A stretch of 64,000 nucleotides of DNA from Anastrepha obliqua (lineage: Eukaryota > Arthropoda > Insecta > Diptera > Tephritidae). The translations under genes and the position numbers were made by a program. Of this stretch, positions 53,982-64,000 are shown in pieces. Position 1 is the first letter of the stretch. Each line of letters starts with the position of its first letter. A model generated the notes under the pieces. It was not told the DNA's origin and searched no databases. It worked only from the letters and a program-made list of their open reading frames with translations. The DNA is taken from contig NC_072897.1 in assembly GCF_027943255.1 (NCBI RefSeq), positions 39,778,044-39,842,043 on the forward strand, given 5' to 3'.

Positions 53982-55977
53982 ATGGAAATTCAAGTTGAAG
54001 GTATGTACGACATGTTGAACGTTTTGTTATCTTTTTTAATTATTATTTAATAGGTTTTCAGACCGTACGGAATACGTACTTTAAAATTTGCCGTTTATTT
54101 TTTTTTTATAAGAAGTTTGTAAAGTTTTAACTAAGTTCGCACGAGTCTGCACAAATGGAACACACATTAACATATTCTTACGTATGTCCTCTTTAAGGAA
54201 AAATAATTTCCAGCTGTGACTGCGCTTGATATAGGGTCTAATCTGTACCTATGTGTAGGATTTTGAAAAATGTTATTCTACCAAGATTGCTGATAAAGAT
54301 TTTTTTTTTTGTTTTAGGTGTAAATTTGAAGTGTTTATTTACGCGCATGCATATTCTGGACACGTGGTTATGTTACAATAGCATTAATAATGATGTTAAT
54401 AGATGTCGCCACGTACTGAAGAACATAATTCAAGCTTTACCAAACTCTGAGAATTTAACCTTAGAAGACGTTGAAAATCGTGTTTCTTGGATCTGTTCAC
54501 GGATTTCTCGATACTGGAAAAAAGTGCAAAGATCAAAAACAAGGCTGATTGCCAAGTACAGTAATTGGTTAACTGGTTAATTTGTTATTAAGAGACTTTA
54601 TTCATTCAAAATTGCCTAACGCTTTACCATCTTATAAAAAAGTTATTGACGCAAAAAAACGGTGTTACCCAACAGGAATTGGCGTTACAGAATCATCTGC
54701 CGAAATTAATTTACAATGTTTGTTGGACCACACATACTCTCGAATTCTCGAATCTCAAAAACCAGTATTGGTAAATATATATGAATCAAGTTGCACTGAG
54801 TATGAATTAGTAGGTAAATGGGGTTTCGATGGCAGCACTGGACATAGCGAATACAAGCAAAGTTTTTCTGATCCGAGAACGGAAGATGGAAGTTTAATTG
54901 TTATATCTTATGTACCCTTGAAATTAATTTGTAAATCGATTACCTCTGACTCAGATAAGATAATTTGGAGAAACCCTCGTCCCATCGTCCACAAGGTTTT
55001 GTCAGCCTATGCGTTTTCAATTTGCTAAAGAAACTAAAGCTCTCTGTGTTCAAGAAGAAGAGTATTTTAAAAAAGCTATTAGTGACTTGAATCCGACTGT
55101 TGTTAAAATTGATAACCATAGTTATAAAGTAAGTCATTCTTTACAATTAACTATGGTTGATGGTAAAGTGTGCTGTGCTCTTAGTGACTCATCTACGAGT
55201 AAATGTTATATTTTTGGTGCGACACCTAAAGAAATGAATGACTTAGAAAAGTGTAGAAACAAACAAGTAAACTCCAGTAGATTTGAATTTGGTTTATCAC
55301 CCCTGCATTCTTGGATTCGATTTTTTGAATACTGTATTCATGTTTCTTATAGAATCGAATTTAAAAGGTGGCAAGCACGTTCATCTGAGGAAAAATCACT
55401 TTTAGCTAAGAGAAAGGAATTTGTTCAGAGGGAGTTTAGAGAACAATTAGGCCTGATAGTTGACAAACCGCGATGTGGAGGAAGTGGCAACTCTAATGAT
55501 GGAAATACAGCACGAATATTTTTCCTTCATTCAACCATATCATCCGAAATCACAGGAATATACAAACATGTTATAGACAGATGTAGTTGTCTCCTACAAT
55601 GTCTTTCATCTGCTTTTAAAACTAATTCGAATAAATTCAAAATATACGCACTAGACACTGCTAAAATTCTAGTTAGTAAATATTCATGGTATAATTTACC
55701 TGCATCAGTTCATAAAGTGCTCATTCATGGGTCGGAGGTAATCGATCATTGTTTATTATCAATTGGAGAATTATCAGAGGAGGCAGCTGAATCATGTAAT
55801 AAATTAGTGAATCAATTCAGACGTTACAATACCAGAAAGCACTCAAGAACTGTAACTAACACGGATCTTTTGCACAGGCTTCTTCTTAATTCCGATCCAT
55901 TTATATCTAGTCTACGAAAATTACCATGTAAAAAAAAATCTATGATGTCAAGAGAAGTGTTAGATTTATTGAGTTAA
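53982..55977 (+). pseudogene. Transib transposase, RAG1-core-like, two frameshifts
   Basis: ATG at 53982 gives MEIQVEG, split by a 317-bp GT-AG intron (54001-54317) and continuing in frame as VNLKCLFTRMHILDTWLCYN. A first shift is near 54578 (stop after SNWLTG), then DFIHSKLPNALPSYKKVIDA and KWGFDGSTGHSEYKQSF with the first catalytic D. An extra C near 54975 shifts the frame again. The last 322 codons are open: FQFAKETKALCVQEEEYF, QLTMVDGKVCCALSD (second D), CYIFGATPKEM, FGLSPLHSWIRFFEYC, GNSNDGNTARIFF, YNLPASVHKVLIHGSEVIDH and ELSEEAAESCNKLVNQFRR, whose E aligns with RAG1's last catalytic glutamate (S-E-G-N-E-S-G-N-K-L-F in RAG1). Stop at 55975-55977. Confidence 0.9.
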
Positions 55978-56381
55978 GAGTTTTGTATTTCTAAGTACAT
56001 TAACTTTTTAGGAAGTGAATATTTTAATATATTGTTTTCATAAATAAGAATAAGTTAACTGGCATCAAAGTATACTTTATGCTCATCCTTTTGGAATTTA
56101 ATGTTTTTTTCTATTATTGTTTATAATTTAAGATTTATGCAAAACTTTAAACGAAACAAAAAAATTTTATATAAAAAATGTGTGTACCTAATTTTCCTTT
56201 GACTTTTTATATTAATTATATATTACTCTATTATATATTATTATTATTATATCTTATATATATTCTTATTATATATATATTACTTTTTATATGTCTTAAT
56301 GTTTTTTTAACAAATAAAAACATTTCTCAACTTAAAAACATACTAAAAAGTCATTTATCACGCCAAAAGTTCTTATGACCG
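55978..56381 (+). other. Transib 3' untranslated sequence
   Basis: AT-rich with TATATTA microsatellites. An open frame at 56178-56378 is hydrophobic low-complexity translation of this AT DNA and is probably not a gene. An AATAAA is present near 56315. Confidence 0.6.
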
Positions 56382-56408
56382 CTCTTCCTACGCGGCGGGA
56401 CCACTGTG
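56382..56408 (-). repeat. Transib right terminal inverted repeat
   Basis: Ends GGCGGGACCACTGTG on the plus strand. Its complement starts with the heptamer CACAGTG. Confidence 0.8.
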
Positions 56409-56600
56409 CAATGTAAGCAAAGAAAACGCAGACAACACCCAAAACACACCATACTCCAACAATTCACACATAGTTGAGTCAGTCGATACTCCAACAATAA
56501 CCAATACTCTCTCTTACGATTTTATCTCTCAAATAAATTGTCTCTCAGCAGACTTAATACCTCAACTCAATTCCTACCTCCCCCGAATTCTGATACTGAT
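56409..56600 (+). pseudogene. I-element ORF1 3' part
   Basis: Beyond the Transib and its duplicated target, the ORF1 tail continues: KENADNTQNTPYSNNSHIVE, then LSYDFISQINCLSADLIPQL, ending in a stop near 56617. No domain beyond an N/S/T-rich linker and a short helix. Confidence 0.6.
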
Positions 56601-56622
56601 ACTAGTAATACAGTAGAAATGA

Positions 56623-59600
56623 ATGATAATGAAACATGAGAATATTATACTACAGTGGAATCTTAATGGCCTTCTTAACAATTTTCCAGATTTAAATTTA
56701 TTAATTAAAGAATTTACTCCAGAAATAAGGGCACTACAACAGACACATATCCCAGCCAGAAAATCAGCTTATCCCCCTAATAATTATGTGACTTATTTCC
56801 ATAACAGCTCACAAAATACTTACAGTAAACAAGGCATTGCCGTATTTGTAAAAAAATTAGTTATCCATAAGCAAATACCTATCAACTCAAACATCCAATC
56901 GTTAGCTTTTGAAGTCGACATTGGTTTTAAAGTAACAATAACTACGTGCTACATTCCTCCAAATCAAGATTTTAATAACAGGAACCTAAACAACATTCTA
57001 GACTTTAACGCGTGGAGCCCCCTTTGGGGACATAATCCTCTCCAAAAATTTAGTTGTCTTAAATGATTGTGCACCCACCCATTTTTCCACTCATAAAACC
57101 TTTTCCCACTCTGATATCATCCTATCTTCAGCATCCATAGCCCCTAAACTATCAACCAAAACACTGGATGACTTGTACAATAGTCACCCCTTCCCTATCA
57201 TTTCCTCTCTTGCAATCCCCTTTTCCTACCAAGTCAAACCTGTTGCCAAATTCATAACAGAAAAATCAGATTGGTCAAAATTCTGCAAATCTTTATTATA
57301 TCTGTCTAGAAATAAGCCATACTCAACGAACATCAATGAAGAGGCATCTACCATCAAATCGATAATTCGATCAGCTGCTCACCTTTCCATACCACAAACA
57401 AACACAAAAAAGTTATCTACCAAATTACCTTATTGGTCACAGCTTTTATCAATACTTAGAAATACAAAGAAAAACTTATGGTGTCAATACAAACGGAACA
57501 GAACTGACGAAAATTATGTAAATTATTTTGTAATGCTCTTTTCAGACTAGAACTTAAATCTTTAAAACGAAAATCTCTTGAAAAACTTACGTCGGAAATC
57601 ACTCCATCCTCTAGTCCAAAAAAAGTATGGGCTGATATAAAAACACTTACATCGTCACTCCAACGAAATCACATCGCCTTTATTCATTCACCAGAAGGCC
57701 CGATCTACGATCCCCAAATTATAGCCGATAAATTTGCAGGCACATGGTCAGACTACTCCCACTCTTCAAATTTTAGTCCAGATTTTAATACGTTAAATGC
57801 AAGCCCCAAAAACGAAAACTGTCACTCTCCTACACTCTCTGCTTCAAGCGTTGATGCTCCTGTCACATTATTTGAATTTGACAGTACTATTTCCTCAATG
57901 AAAGGCAAAACTCCAGGTGCAGACAAAATATAGTATCCAATTTTAGGAAATATTCGCTTTGCTGTGAAATCAAGGCTTGTAAGATTATATAATCTGATTT
58001 TAGACCGAGGTTAATACCCACAGGCATGGAAAACTGCTGGGATTATACCTATCCCAAAACCGAACAGACCCAATTCTCTGATTTTAAATTATAGACCAAT
58101 TTCGCTATTACCTTGCATGCCAAGGTACTAGAAAAGATAATCTCTCGGCGACTTGAGTGGTTTGCTGAACAGAATGATCTTATAAGCCCACATCAATTTG
58201 CTTTTCGGAAAAGTGTAAGCGTTATAGATCCTCTTCTATTATTTGATCATTTCATTACTAAAGCCCTATCGTCTAAAAATCACGTTTCAATACTTAGTAT
58301 AGACTTTGGAAAGGCATATGACAGAATTGAAGCGCATTGCGTATTACAAGAACTTAAACGTTGGAAAGTTGGTGAAAAAATATTCAATGTCGTAAAATCC
58401 TTCCTCTGCAATAGCAAATTTTTTGTTCGTGCAAATAATCAGAAATCAAAAATTGTTCCCCTTTTCAATGGTATCCCTCAAGGGTCGCCGTTATCAGTTA
58501 TCCTATTTACAATTGCGTTCAACGTAATTAGCCGGATTATTTCGTCATATACCCAAATTGAGCACTTCGTTTATGCCGATGATGTCCTTATTTTTTCAAA
58601 AATCAAAGACCCAACTATAATAAAAACCGCGTTCTCTAATATCTTGGAGGACTTAAACACTTGGTAAAAAATATACGGAGCTAATCTGTCTGTTAACAAA
58701 AGCACATCTTTCCATATCTGCAGGAAACATAATTGCGTCTTCCCTACCCTTTCCCTTTTTAACTCTCCAATCCCCCATACAATAGTTTAAAAATATTAGG
58801 CATTATATTTGATAAGAGATATACTTTCAAAGATCATTGTAAATATTGTATTAATATTGTAAAATACCTCTCATCTAAACATTGTGTAGTACATATAAGA
58901 ACTCTGTCAATATAACAAAAGCCATAATGCTTTCTAAAATCGATTTCGGACTCGCAATATACGGACACTGCGCCAGAAGACATATCAAACGCCTACAAAC
59001 ACCATATCATGCTGCGGCCAGGAGAAGTATCCGCGCTTTTCCCATGTCTCCAATAAAGGTAATTTTAGCCGAAGCAGGACTGCCAGCTATTCAATTCAAT
59101 GATGCTAATCCCAAAAATGCTTCACTGCAGAAACATGTTGCTGTTTTCATACGTTGAATCAGAATGACTTCAAAAAGACAAGTCCAAGGCACCATCAGCA
59201 ATATCGCGCATTTTAAACTTATTCAAGAACCTCGACATTGTTTCTGTACCAACGTTCTCAGCAAACCGAAATGCATCCGCAGTGGTTGGATCGAAGATCT
59301 ATCTTCATCACCACTTTATTAAAATATCCCAAATCTTCTACCAGCCTCAACAAATACAAACAACTCTTTAACAAATTTGTTGAACCTCTTAGAGATAACT
59401 GGGAGTTTATTTTTACAGACGGATGGAAGTCTGACACCAGCACTACGTTTGCAGGGACAGACGAGCTTGGTGGTTTGATTTCGGCCGCTACAATGCCAAC
59501 ATATTGCTCGATATTTACAGCTGAAGCAGCTGCAATATTTGAAGCGATACGGTTTGCCTCCGGTAGTGGAAATAAATATCTGATATGTAGTGATAGTAAA

Positions 59601-60176
59601 TCCACATTCGAAGCCCTTGCTAACCACATCAACAAAACTCCACTAATTGAAAAAATTCCATAAAATTTATGTGGATACCAGGTCACGCCGGTATTCGCGG
59701 GAACGAGAAAGCTGACTAACTTGCCAAAGAAGCTTCCAGACAACCGCTACATCTATCCGAACACTTCATCGATGAAGACAGAGAAGAAGCTCGTAAAAAA
59801 ATATATTCAGGAATGTTTCGCTAGCGATTGGTGTAGCTATCATTACTGCTACAAAAATTACAACCCTAATGGGGAAACTCCGATATATTCATTTAATGTA
59901 TCATGCGGCAAACTCAAAATATTTGTTCGCCTTAAAACTGAACACCCACTCACCACACATGCACACCTTTTAAAAGGCTCCACAAGACAAACCTGCTCCT
60001 TTTGCGGCTCTACTGACAACACCGCTCTTCACCTTCTGGACGAATGTGCTGGACTCAAACAAATAAGAACCTCCAATTTTAACAATACCAAACCATCATC
60101 CTACCTAAAGCTTCGCGATATCGATAGTGTTAACATCATTTATAAATTTATTTATAAGTGTAAGATACCTCCTTAA
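56623..60176 (+). pseudogene. I-element ORF2: endonuclease, RT and RNase H, broken
   Basis: 56623-57066 starts IILQWNLNGLLNNFPDLNLL, the endonuclease N terminus (QWN.NG), with LQQTHIPARKSAYPPNNYVT after it; the rest of the domain is shortened and shifted (SDIILSSASIAPK near 57110). The RT linker reads LTSEITPSSSPKKVWADIKT (57585). KTPGADKI is followed by a TAG at 57931 and LILDRG by a TAA at 58012. RT: LEKIISRRLEWFAEQNDLIS, HVSILSIDFGKAYDRIE, GIPQGSPLSVILFTIAFN and the active site EHFVYADDVLIFSKI. RNase H: FIFTDGWKSDTS, FTAEAAAIFEAIRFA and LICSDSKSTFEAL (D-E-D). A zinc-type tail has TCSFCGSTDNTALHLLDEC. Stops and shifts throughout; stop at 60174-60176. Confidence 0.87.
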
Positions 60177-60240
60177 CCATTATTTTTTCTTGTATATATT
60201 ACTTTTAATATATGTATGTAAATAATCCTTGTTGGACATG

Positions 60241-60419
60241 GTACAAATGTTCGTTAGTGAATATACGGGCGTACATCTATGCGCTTAATCGTACATACGA
60301 TGAGCGTATATATGTTACTCACACATGTTAGTACGAATGAACATGAGTACCATCAGTCATGCATTTGCCAATAACTTTAAATATTTTTAAATCCTATTAG
60401 AGTATTATTTTTTTTGGGG
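60241..60419. other. AT-rich spacer
   Basis: Between the I element and the GC-richer LOA element. Contains an 8-base T run and a G6 run at its right end (60411-60421). No coding. Confidence 0.5.
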
Positions 60420-60762
60420 GGTAAAATGGAAAAGTGATGCGAACAATATAGCCACTCCTCTCCAATTGGCAACCTCTACCCACTGTCCAGGACCTGATGC
60501 CCTGGACTTGGTACTCCCTGTTTTCGCCAACGAGGCTCTGTCGACCGGTGACAAGGCGGTATATCCTTGTCAGCACTTTAAGCTAAGGTGTCGAGGTACC
60601 CGTGCCGAGAGCTGCATGGCTGGTAGTGTCTAAATAACCAGTCTTTAACGGTCCCCTCCGACGCCCAGGCTAGGTCGGTTGTATTAAGTGCCTTACCACG
60701 GCATGCCGGCTCTGCCGTGGCGGACCACCCCTTCCGTGCCTACTCGTGGGACCAACTAGCTA
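60420..60762 (+). promoter_or_regulatory. LOA leader, probable internal promoter region
   Basis: GC-rich untranslated region with CACGGCATGCCGGCTCTGCC and other palindromic blocks near 60698-60720. Non-LTR elements of this kind usually have an internal promoter at their 5' end; this is known of the group and not shown here. The exact element start is not determined. Confidence 0.5.
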
Positions 60763-62060
60763 ATGGAATCCAAAAATAAAAAAACCAAAGAAGAAGAAAA
60801 GGAGTTAACGGAGAGTGTGCTGGGCACTCTCTCCGAGGACGATCTTCTGGCCTCCAGCCAGGAAACGATCGTCGAGCCATGTTCGAGCGGTGCAAAACAT
60901 AGCACCCCGCTTCTACGACCAAGCCTTCTCCAGGCGGCTACCAAGACGACCTCTGGTGAGGAAATCAAGGCGGCCTCTGGAAAGGTTTCCTTGGGGGCCT
61001 CTGGTAAGGCCGCCAAGGTGACCCCTGGCAATGCCCCGGCGACCACTGCGAAGGTCACCAAAAAGAAGAAGAAGTCGTCCGGTACCCTGCTCAAAGCGCG
61101 CTACCTGAGGGCGAAATTCATTCTGGCAAAGATCGCACGATCTGGCACGAGCGGGACGCTGAGGACCGGGTGAAGTACGAGGCCGCGATCAGAGAGTACG
61201 AGGCCGCGTCTGCAGCAAAATTAATCCAGCCACAACAACAACCACAACAACAGCCAAAACCGGCACGGAGCTCGGCCAAACGTAACCGCTCACAGGATGT
61301 GAGTGAACGTGTGGCCAAAAGGAGCAAACACTCCTCAACCCAGGGGGCTGGGGGCCCTTCAACCAGTGCGGCAGGCGCGGCCTCGAGGGCGGCTTATAGT
61401 GAGGTGGCCAGAGACCATCTCCAAGTTGCCCTCGTGGACGCAAAAACCAAAAGTGGAAGAGCGGTGTTACCCCTTTGGGATGCCATTGAGGGACGGCTAT
61501 CGGGGATGGTCGTCAGACACCTCATGGACAAAAAAGGGCCAGCACCTCTCTTCGACTCGGGTGAAATCTGTCGGGGCTGTAGGGTGATAAAATGTGCCAA
61601 TCAGTACTCGAAGGAATTTCTGGAGAAGTGCCTTGCTACGGTTAGCAACGCCTGGGAGGGGCTTTCGCTAAAGCTCATCCCTGCCTCAGAAATTCCCAGG
61701 CGACCACGAGCCAGAATCTGGCTGCCGAAAATGGAGCTGGACAGTTCTAAAATTGTCCCGTGTCTCAAGCTTCAGAATCCCGAGGTTCCTATGGATGACT
61801 GGTCTGTCATCAAAGTAGAAGAACCTCAGCAGCATAGCTCAGCCATATTACTGCTGATTAACAACGAGTCGCTGGAGGCTCTCGAAAAACAGCAGTTCAA
61901 ACTTCGCTTTGGCCTCAGGTTGGCCAAAGTGAAGGTCTTCCCCGCCTCTGTCGCCCTGGACGATGACCTGGAGAAATTGGGGGATGACACCAAGAAGCTG
62001 CTCGACGATCTGCGGCTGTCTGGGACGGACGCGGATTCCGAACTGGGGGAGCAGTCATAA
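60763..62060 (+). pseudogene. LOA ORF1 (RNA-binding Gag-like), frame changes once
   Basis: 60763-61173 starts MESKNKKTKEEEKELTESVL, a K/E-rich then A/G/T/K-rich disordered region (KVTKKKKKSSGTLLKARYLR). The coding then continues in another frame, overlapping near 61100-61170, as WHERDAEDRVKYEAAIREYE, a helix with a glutamine run (61228-61257) and KRNRSQDVSERVAKRSKHSS. From residue about 75 of this part (SEVARDHLQVALVDAKTKSG) to the end comes a domain like DUF4780: ICRGCRVIKCANQYSKEFLE, PRARIWLPKMELDSSKIVPC and KLRFGLRLAKVKVFPASV. It ends at TAA 62058-62060. The switch is most simply a one-base indel, though programmed frameshifting cannot be ruled out. Confidence 0.8.
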
Positions 62061-62066
62061 AGGTAA

Positions 62067-64000
62067 GTAACACTTTTGAACAGTCTGTTAAAAGTATTAC
62101 AAATTAACCTTCGTCATTCCAAACTAGCCACAGATAACCTAAGAGTCACCCTCCGGGAGGAGGACATAGATGTCTGCCTGATACAGGAGCCTTGGATCTG
62201 GCAGCATAAAATCATGGGACTGAGAGACAGATCCTATGACCTCTTTTATGTCCATACTGATGGTAAGCCAAGGGCCTGTATCCTAGTAAGGAACACAATT
62301 AATGCCTTTTTGCTATCTAATTTCAGTTCACCGGATGTGACTGCGGTCAGGGTGGAACCATCCAGTGGTAGTTGCTTCTGCTTGGTATCTGCCTATATGG
62401 CCCACGACAGATCGGCGCCTCCTGAGGAGTTGCAGCATCTAGTGGATACTCTCCAGCCCAAGAAGGAGAACATCCTGATCGGATGCGATGCGAACGCCAG
62501 ACACACCATTTGGGGCAGCAGCGAGATCAATGAACGGGGTGAGTCTCTTTTTGATTTTATACTAAGCCGTAATTTACTTATCTGTAACAAGGGCAACACC
62601 CCAACTTTTGTCTTCCCGGCATCGGGAACATCAAATGGTTGGGAGGAAGTTCTTGATATCTCTCTTTCTACGAACTCATCTGCTGTTAGGGTTGAAAATT
62701 GGACGGTCTCCCAGAGGAACTCGTTTTCGGACCACAGGTTGATCCTCTACGAAATCGATTTCATTCGGGAGACCTTGCTAGCCCGCAGAAACCCTAAACG
62801 AACAGACTGGTCTCTTTTCCACAGGGTTTTCTGCAAGCAGCTGAATAGGAGTAAGTTCTTGACTACCACTAAGGAACAACTGGACACGCAAGTTAGACAC
62901 TTAGAAGGGTCTTATCAGACTACCTTCAAAGTGGCCTGCCCAGTATCCTTTAGCAAGAAAGACTTTCCTCCCTGGTGGAGCAAAACGCTGACCGACTTGA
63001 AAGAGAAGGTTAGGAGAGTCTTCAACAAATGTTATCAAATAAGGAACTTTCAAGATTACCGGGATATTTTGAAAGTTTATAAGAAAGCCATTAGAGATGC
63101 GAAGCGCAACTCTTGGAAAGAGTACTGCGAATCCATCGAATCCGTAAAAGACTCAGCCAGACTCAGCAGGATCCTATCCAAGGACCACTCCTGTAAAACT
63201 CTTGTCAAAAGAGAGAACGGGCAGTGGGCTGAATCTGCAGGCGAATCCTTAAAAATCCTTATTGATGCCCATTTCCCGGAAAACTCTATTGATCCGGTCT
63301 GTAACGAAGACGCGAACCGGCAGGAGGGGTTACCTGTGATGCCCCTGACACCGGTCTTGTCCGTCAACAGAATAAACTGGGCAATCGAGAGTTTTTCCCC
63401 TTTCAAATCTCCAGGCATCGATGGTATCATGCCAGTAATGCTTCAGAAGACTAAGACCGTGGTGGTTCCCGTTCTTCAAAAGATCTTCTCGGCGTGTATC
63501 TCGCTGAACCACGTTCCTGCTAGCTGGAAGAAAACCAAAGTGGTCTTCATTCCTAAGGCAGGAAGGAGGGGCCACGTCCTGGCCAAGGACTTTAGACCTA
63601 TAAGTCTTACCTCCTTCATTCTCAAGGTGCTTGAAAGAGTGATCGACTGTCACATCCGAGAGCACTGTGAAACCAGACTTTTTCCAGCCCAACACGCCTA
63701 CCAAAAAGGGAAATCTACCGAGTCAGCCTTACATGAGGTAGTAGGGACTGTAGAGAAATCTCTGGAGGGGAAACAATTCACTTTGGCGGCCTTCATAGAC
63801 ATAGAGGGCGCCTTTAATAACATTGCGGCGGAGTCAATTGTCACGGCTCTAAGCAGGCTAGGGGTAGAAACACCTATCTACCGCTGGATCTCGTCCCTAC
63901 TTGGTGGTAGGGAAATAAATGCGGTGGCAGGAGGGGCTAGAATCACCAGATTCGTACATAGGGGCACCCCGCAGGGCGGCGTCCTCTCGCCCCTCCTTTG
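62067..64000 (+). CDS. LOA ORF2: endonuclease and reverse transcriptase, open to the window edge
   Basis: I read every codon from 62067 to 64000 (644 codons) and found no stop. Endonuclease: LQINLRHSKLATDNLRVTLR, CLIQEPW, ILIGCDANARHTIWG and SFSDHRLILYEI (S-D-H). RT: WAIESFSPFKSPGIDGIMPV, KVVFIPKAGRRGHVLAKDFR, HAYQKGKSTESALHEV, AAFIDIEGAFNNIAAES (catalytic D) and RGTPQGGVLSPLL; the F-A-D-D box lies past the edge. It nicks the target and copies the RNA there. The frame is the same as that of ORF1, separated by TAA AGG TAA. The first in-frame ATG lies about 50 codons in, after conserved endonuclease residues, so the start mode is unclear. Confidence 0.92.

Larger units (their letters stand above)
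53720..56408 (+). mobile_element. Transib DNA transposon (RAG1-related), both ends present
   Basis: 2689 bp. Left end CACAGTGGTTCCGCCATAGG; right end, on the other strand, CACAGTGGTCCCGCCGCGTA. Both start with CACAGTG, the heptamer of V(D)J recombination signals, and share CACAGTGGTYCCGCC. Flanks fit a 5-bp duplication with one mismatch. One intron-containing transposase gene lies inside. It interrupts ORF1 of an I-type retrotransposon, whose reading continues on the right (KENADN...). Confidence 0.88.
52360..60240 (+). mobile_element. I-clade non-LTR retrotransposon, long but decayed, with a Transib inside ORF1
   Basis: ORF1 (53058 on) with three zinc knuckles, ORF2 (56623-60176) with endonuclease, RT and an RNase H domain after RT; the last is characteristic of the I clade. 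A Transib at 53720-56408 interrupts ORF1. The leader region holds rearranged repeats of ORF1's first codons. The exact 5' and 3' ends are uncertain. Confidence 0.8.
60420..64000 (+). mobile_element. LOA-clade non-LTR retrotransposon, 5' part, cut by the window edge
   Basis: Base composition changes sharply to GC-rich at about 60440. A leader of about 340 bp precedes ORF1 (60763-62060) and ORF2 (62067 to the edge). ORF2 has an AP-type endonuclease and an RT whose wording (GRRGHVLAKDFRPISLTSFI) is that of LOA elements such as Lian and Bilbo. The codons are almost undamaged, so it is the best preserved non-LTR element here. Confidence 0.85.

Noticed and set aside
56178..56378. 66-codon hydrophobic open frame
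   Set aside because: TATATTA microsatellite in the Transib 3' untranslated region.

Overview
The window is eukaryotic and consists almost entirely of nested, mostly broken transposable elements; I see no convincing single-copy host gene, rRNA, tRNA, operon or CRISPR array. AT-rich spacers, 60-320 bp GT-AG introns, dipteran-type elements (BEL/Pao, 17.6/gypsy-like, Jockey, I, LOA, Transib, mariner, pogo, Harbinger, Helitron) and a short retroposon I recall as abundant in tephritid fruit flies suggest a cyclorrhaphan fly, most likely Tephritidae. The species is inference only.

Regions: (1) 0.5-2.6 kb, Jockey and RTE-like tails. (2) 3.1-13.9 kb, an inverted-repeat DNA transposon with an 8-bp target duplication (ATATACAG); its intron-containing transposase gene is split by a 7.3-kb BEL/Pao LTR retrotransposon (414-bp LTRs identical by eye, 5-bp duplication GATCT). 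(3) 13.9-17.3 kb, an antisense Ty3/gypsy relic with a mariner inserted in its RNase H region. (4) 17.9-25.8 kb, a DNA transposon with ~460-bp terminal inverted repeats carrying an intron-containing gene of an unnamed family; a second mariner sits in its left repeat and a 3.5-kb foldback element with a higher-order repeat array lies inside. (5) 26.2-28.2 kb, a pogo/Tigger element. (6) 29.3-35.7 kb, an end-to-end autonomous Helitron on the minus strand, its Rep-helicase frame cut by one stop codon, holding a TTAA-flanked MITE. (7) 35.7-39.9 kb, two Jockey-type copies, minus strand. (8) about 39.9-49.7 kb, a 17.6/gypsy-like relic (minus) broken by a tRNA-SINE-like insert and by a Harbinger transposon, itself carrying an internally deleted gypsy-type LTR element: three levels of nesting. 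(9) 50.1-51.9 kb, an RTE-like relic. (10) 52.4-60.2 kb, an I-clade non-LTR retrotransposon with a Transib (RAG1-related) transposon in its ORF1; both Transib ends carry the heptamer CACAGTG. (11) 60.4-64.0 kb, a GC-richer LOA-clade non-LTR element whose ORF2 is uninterrupted to the window edge.

The genes do not form a pathway; each block supplied its own mobilisation enzymes. Insertion order can be read from target duplications and interrupted frames. Points most worth a second look are the Transib with its V(D)J-like heptamers, the two TIR families whose superfamily I could not name, the foldback array, the BEL copy with identical LTRs but a disrupted pol, and the LOA ORF2 that lacks an upstream AUG.
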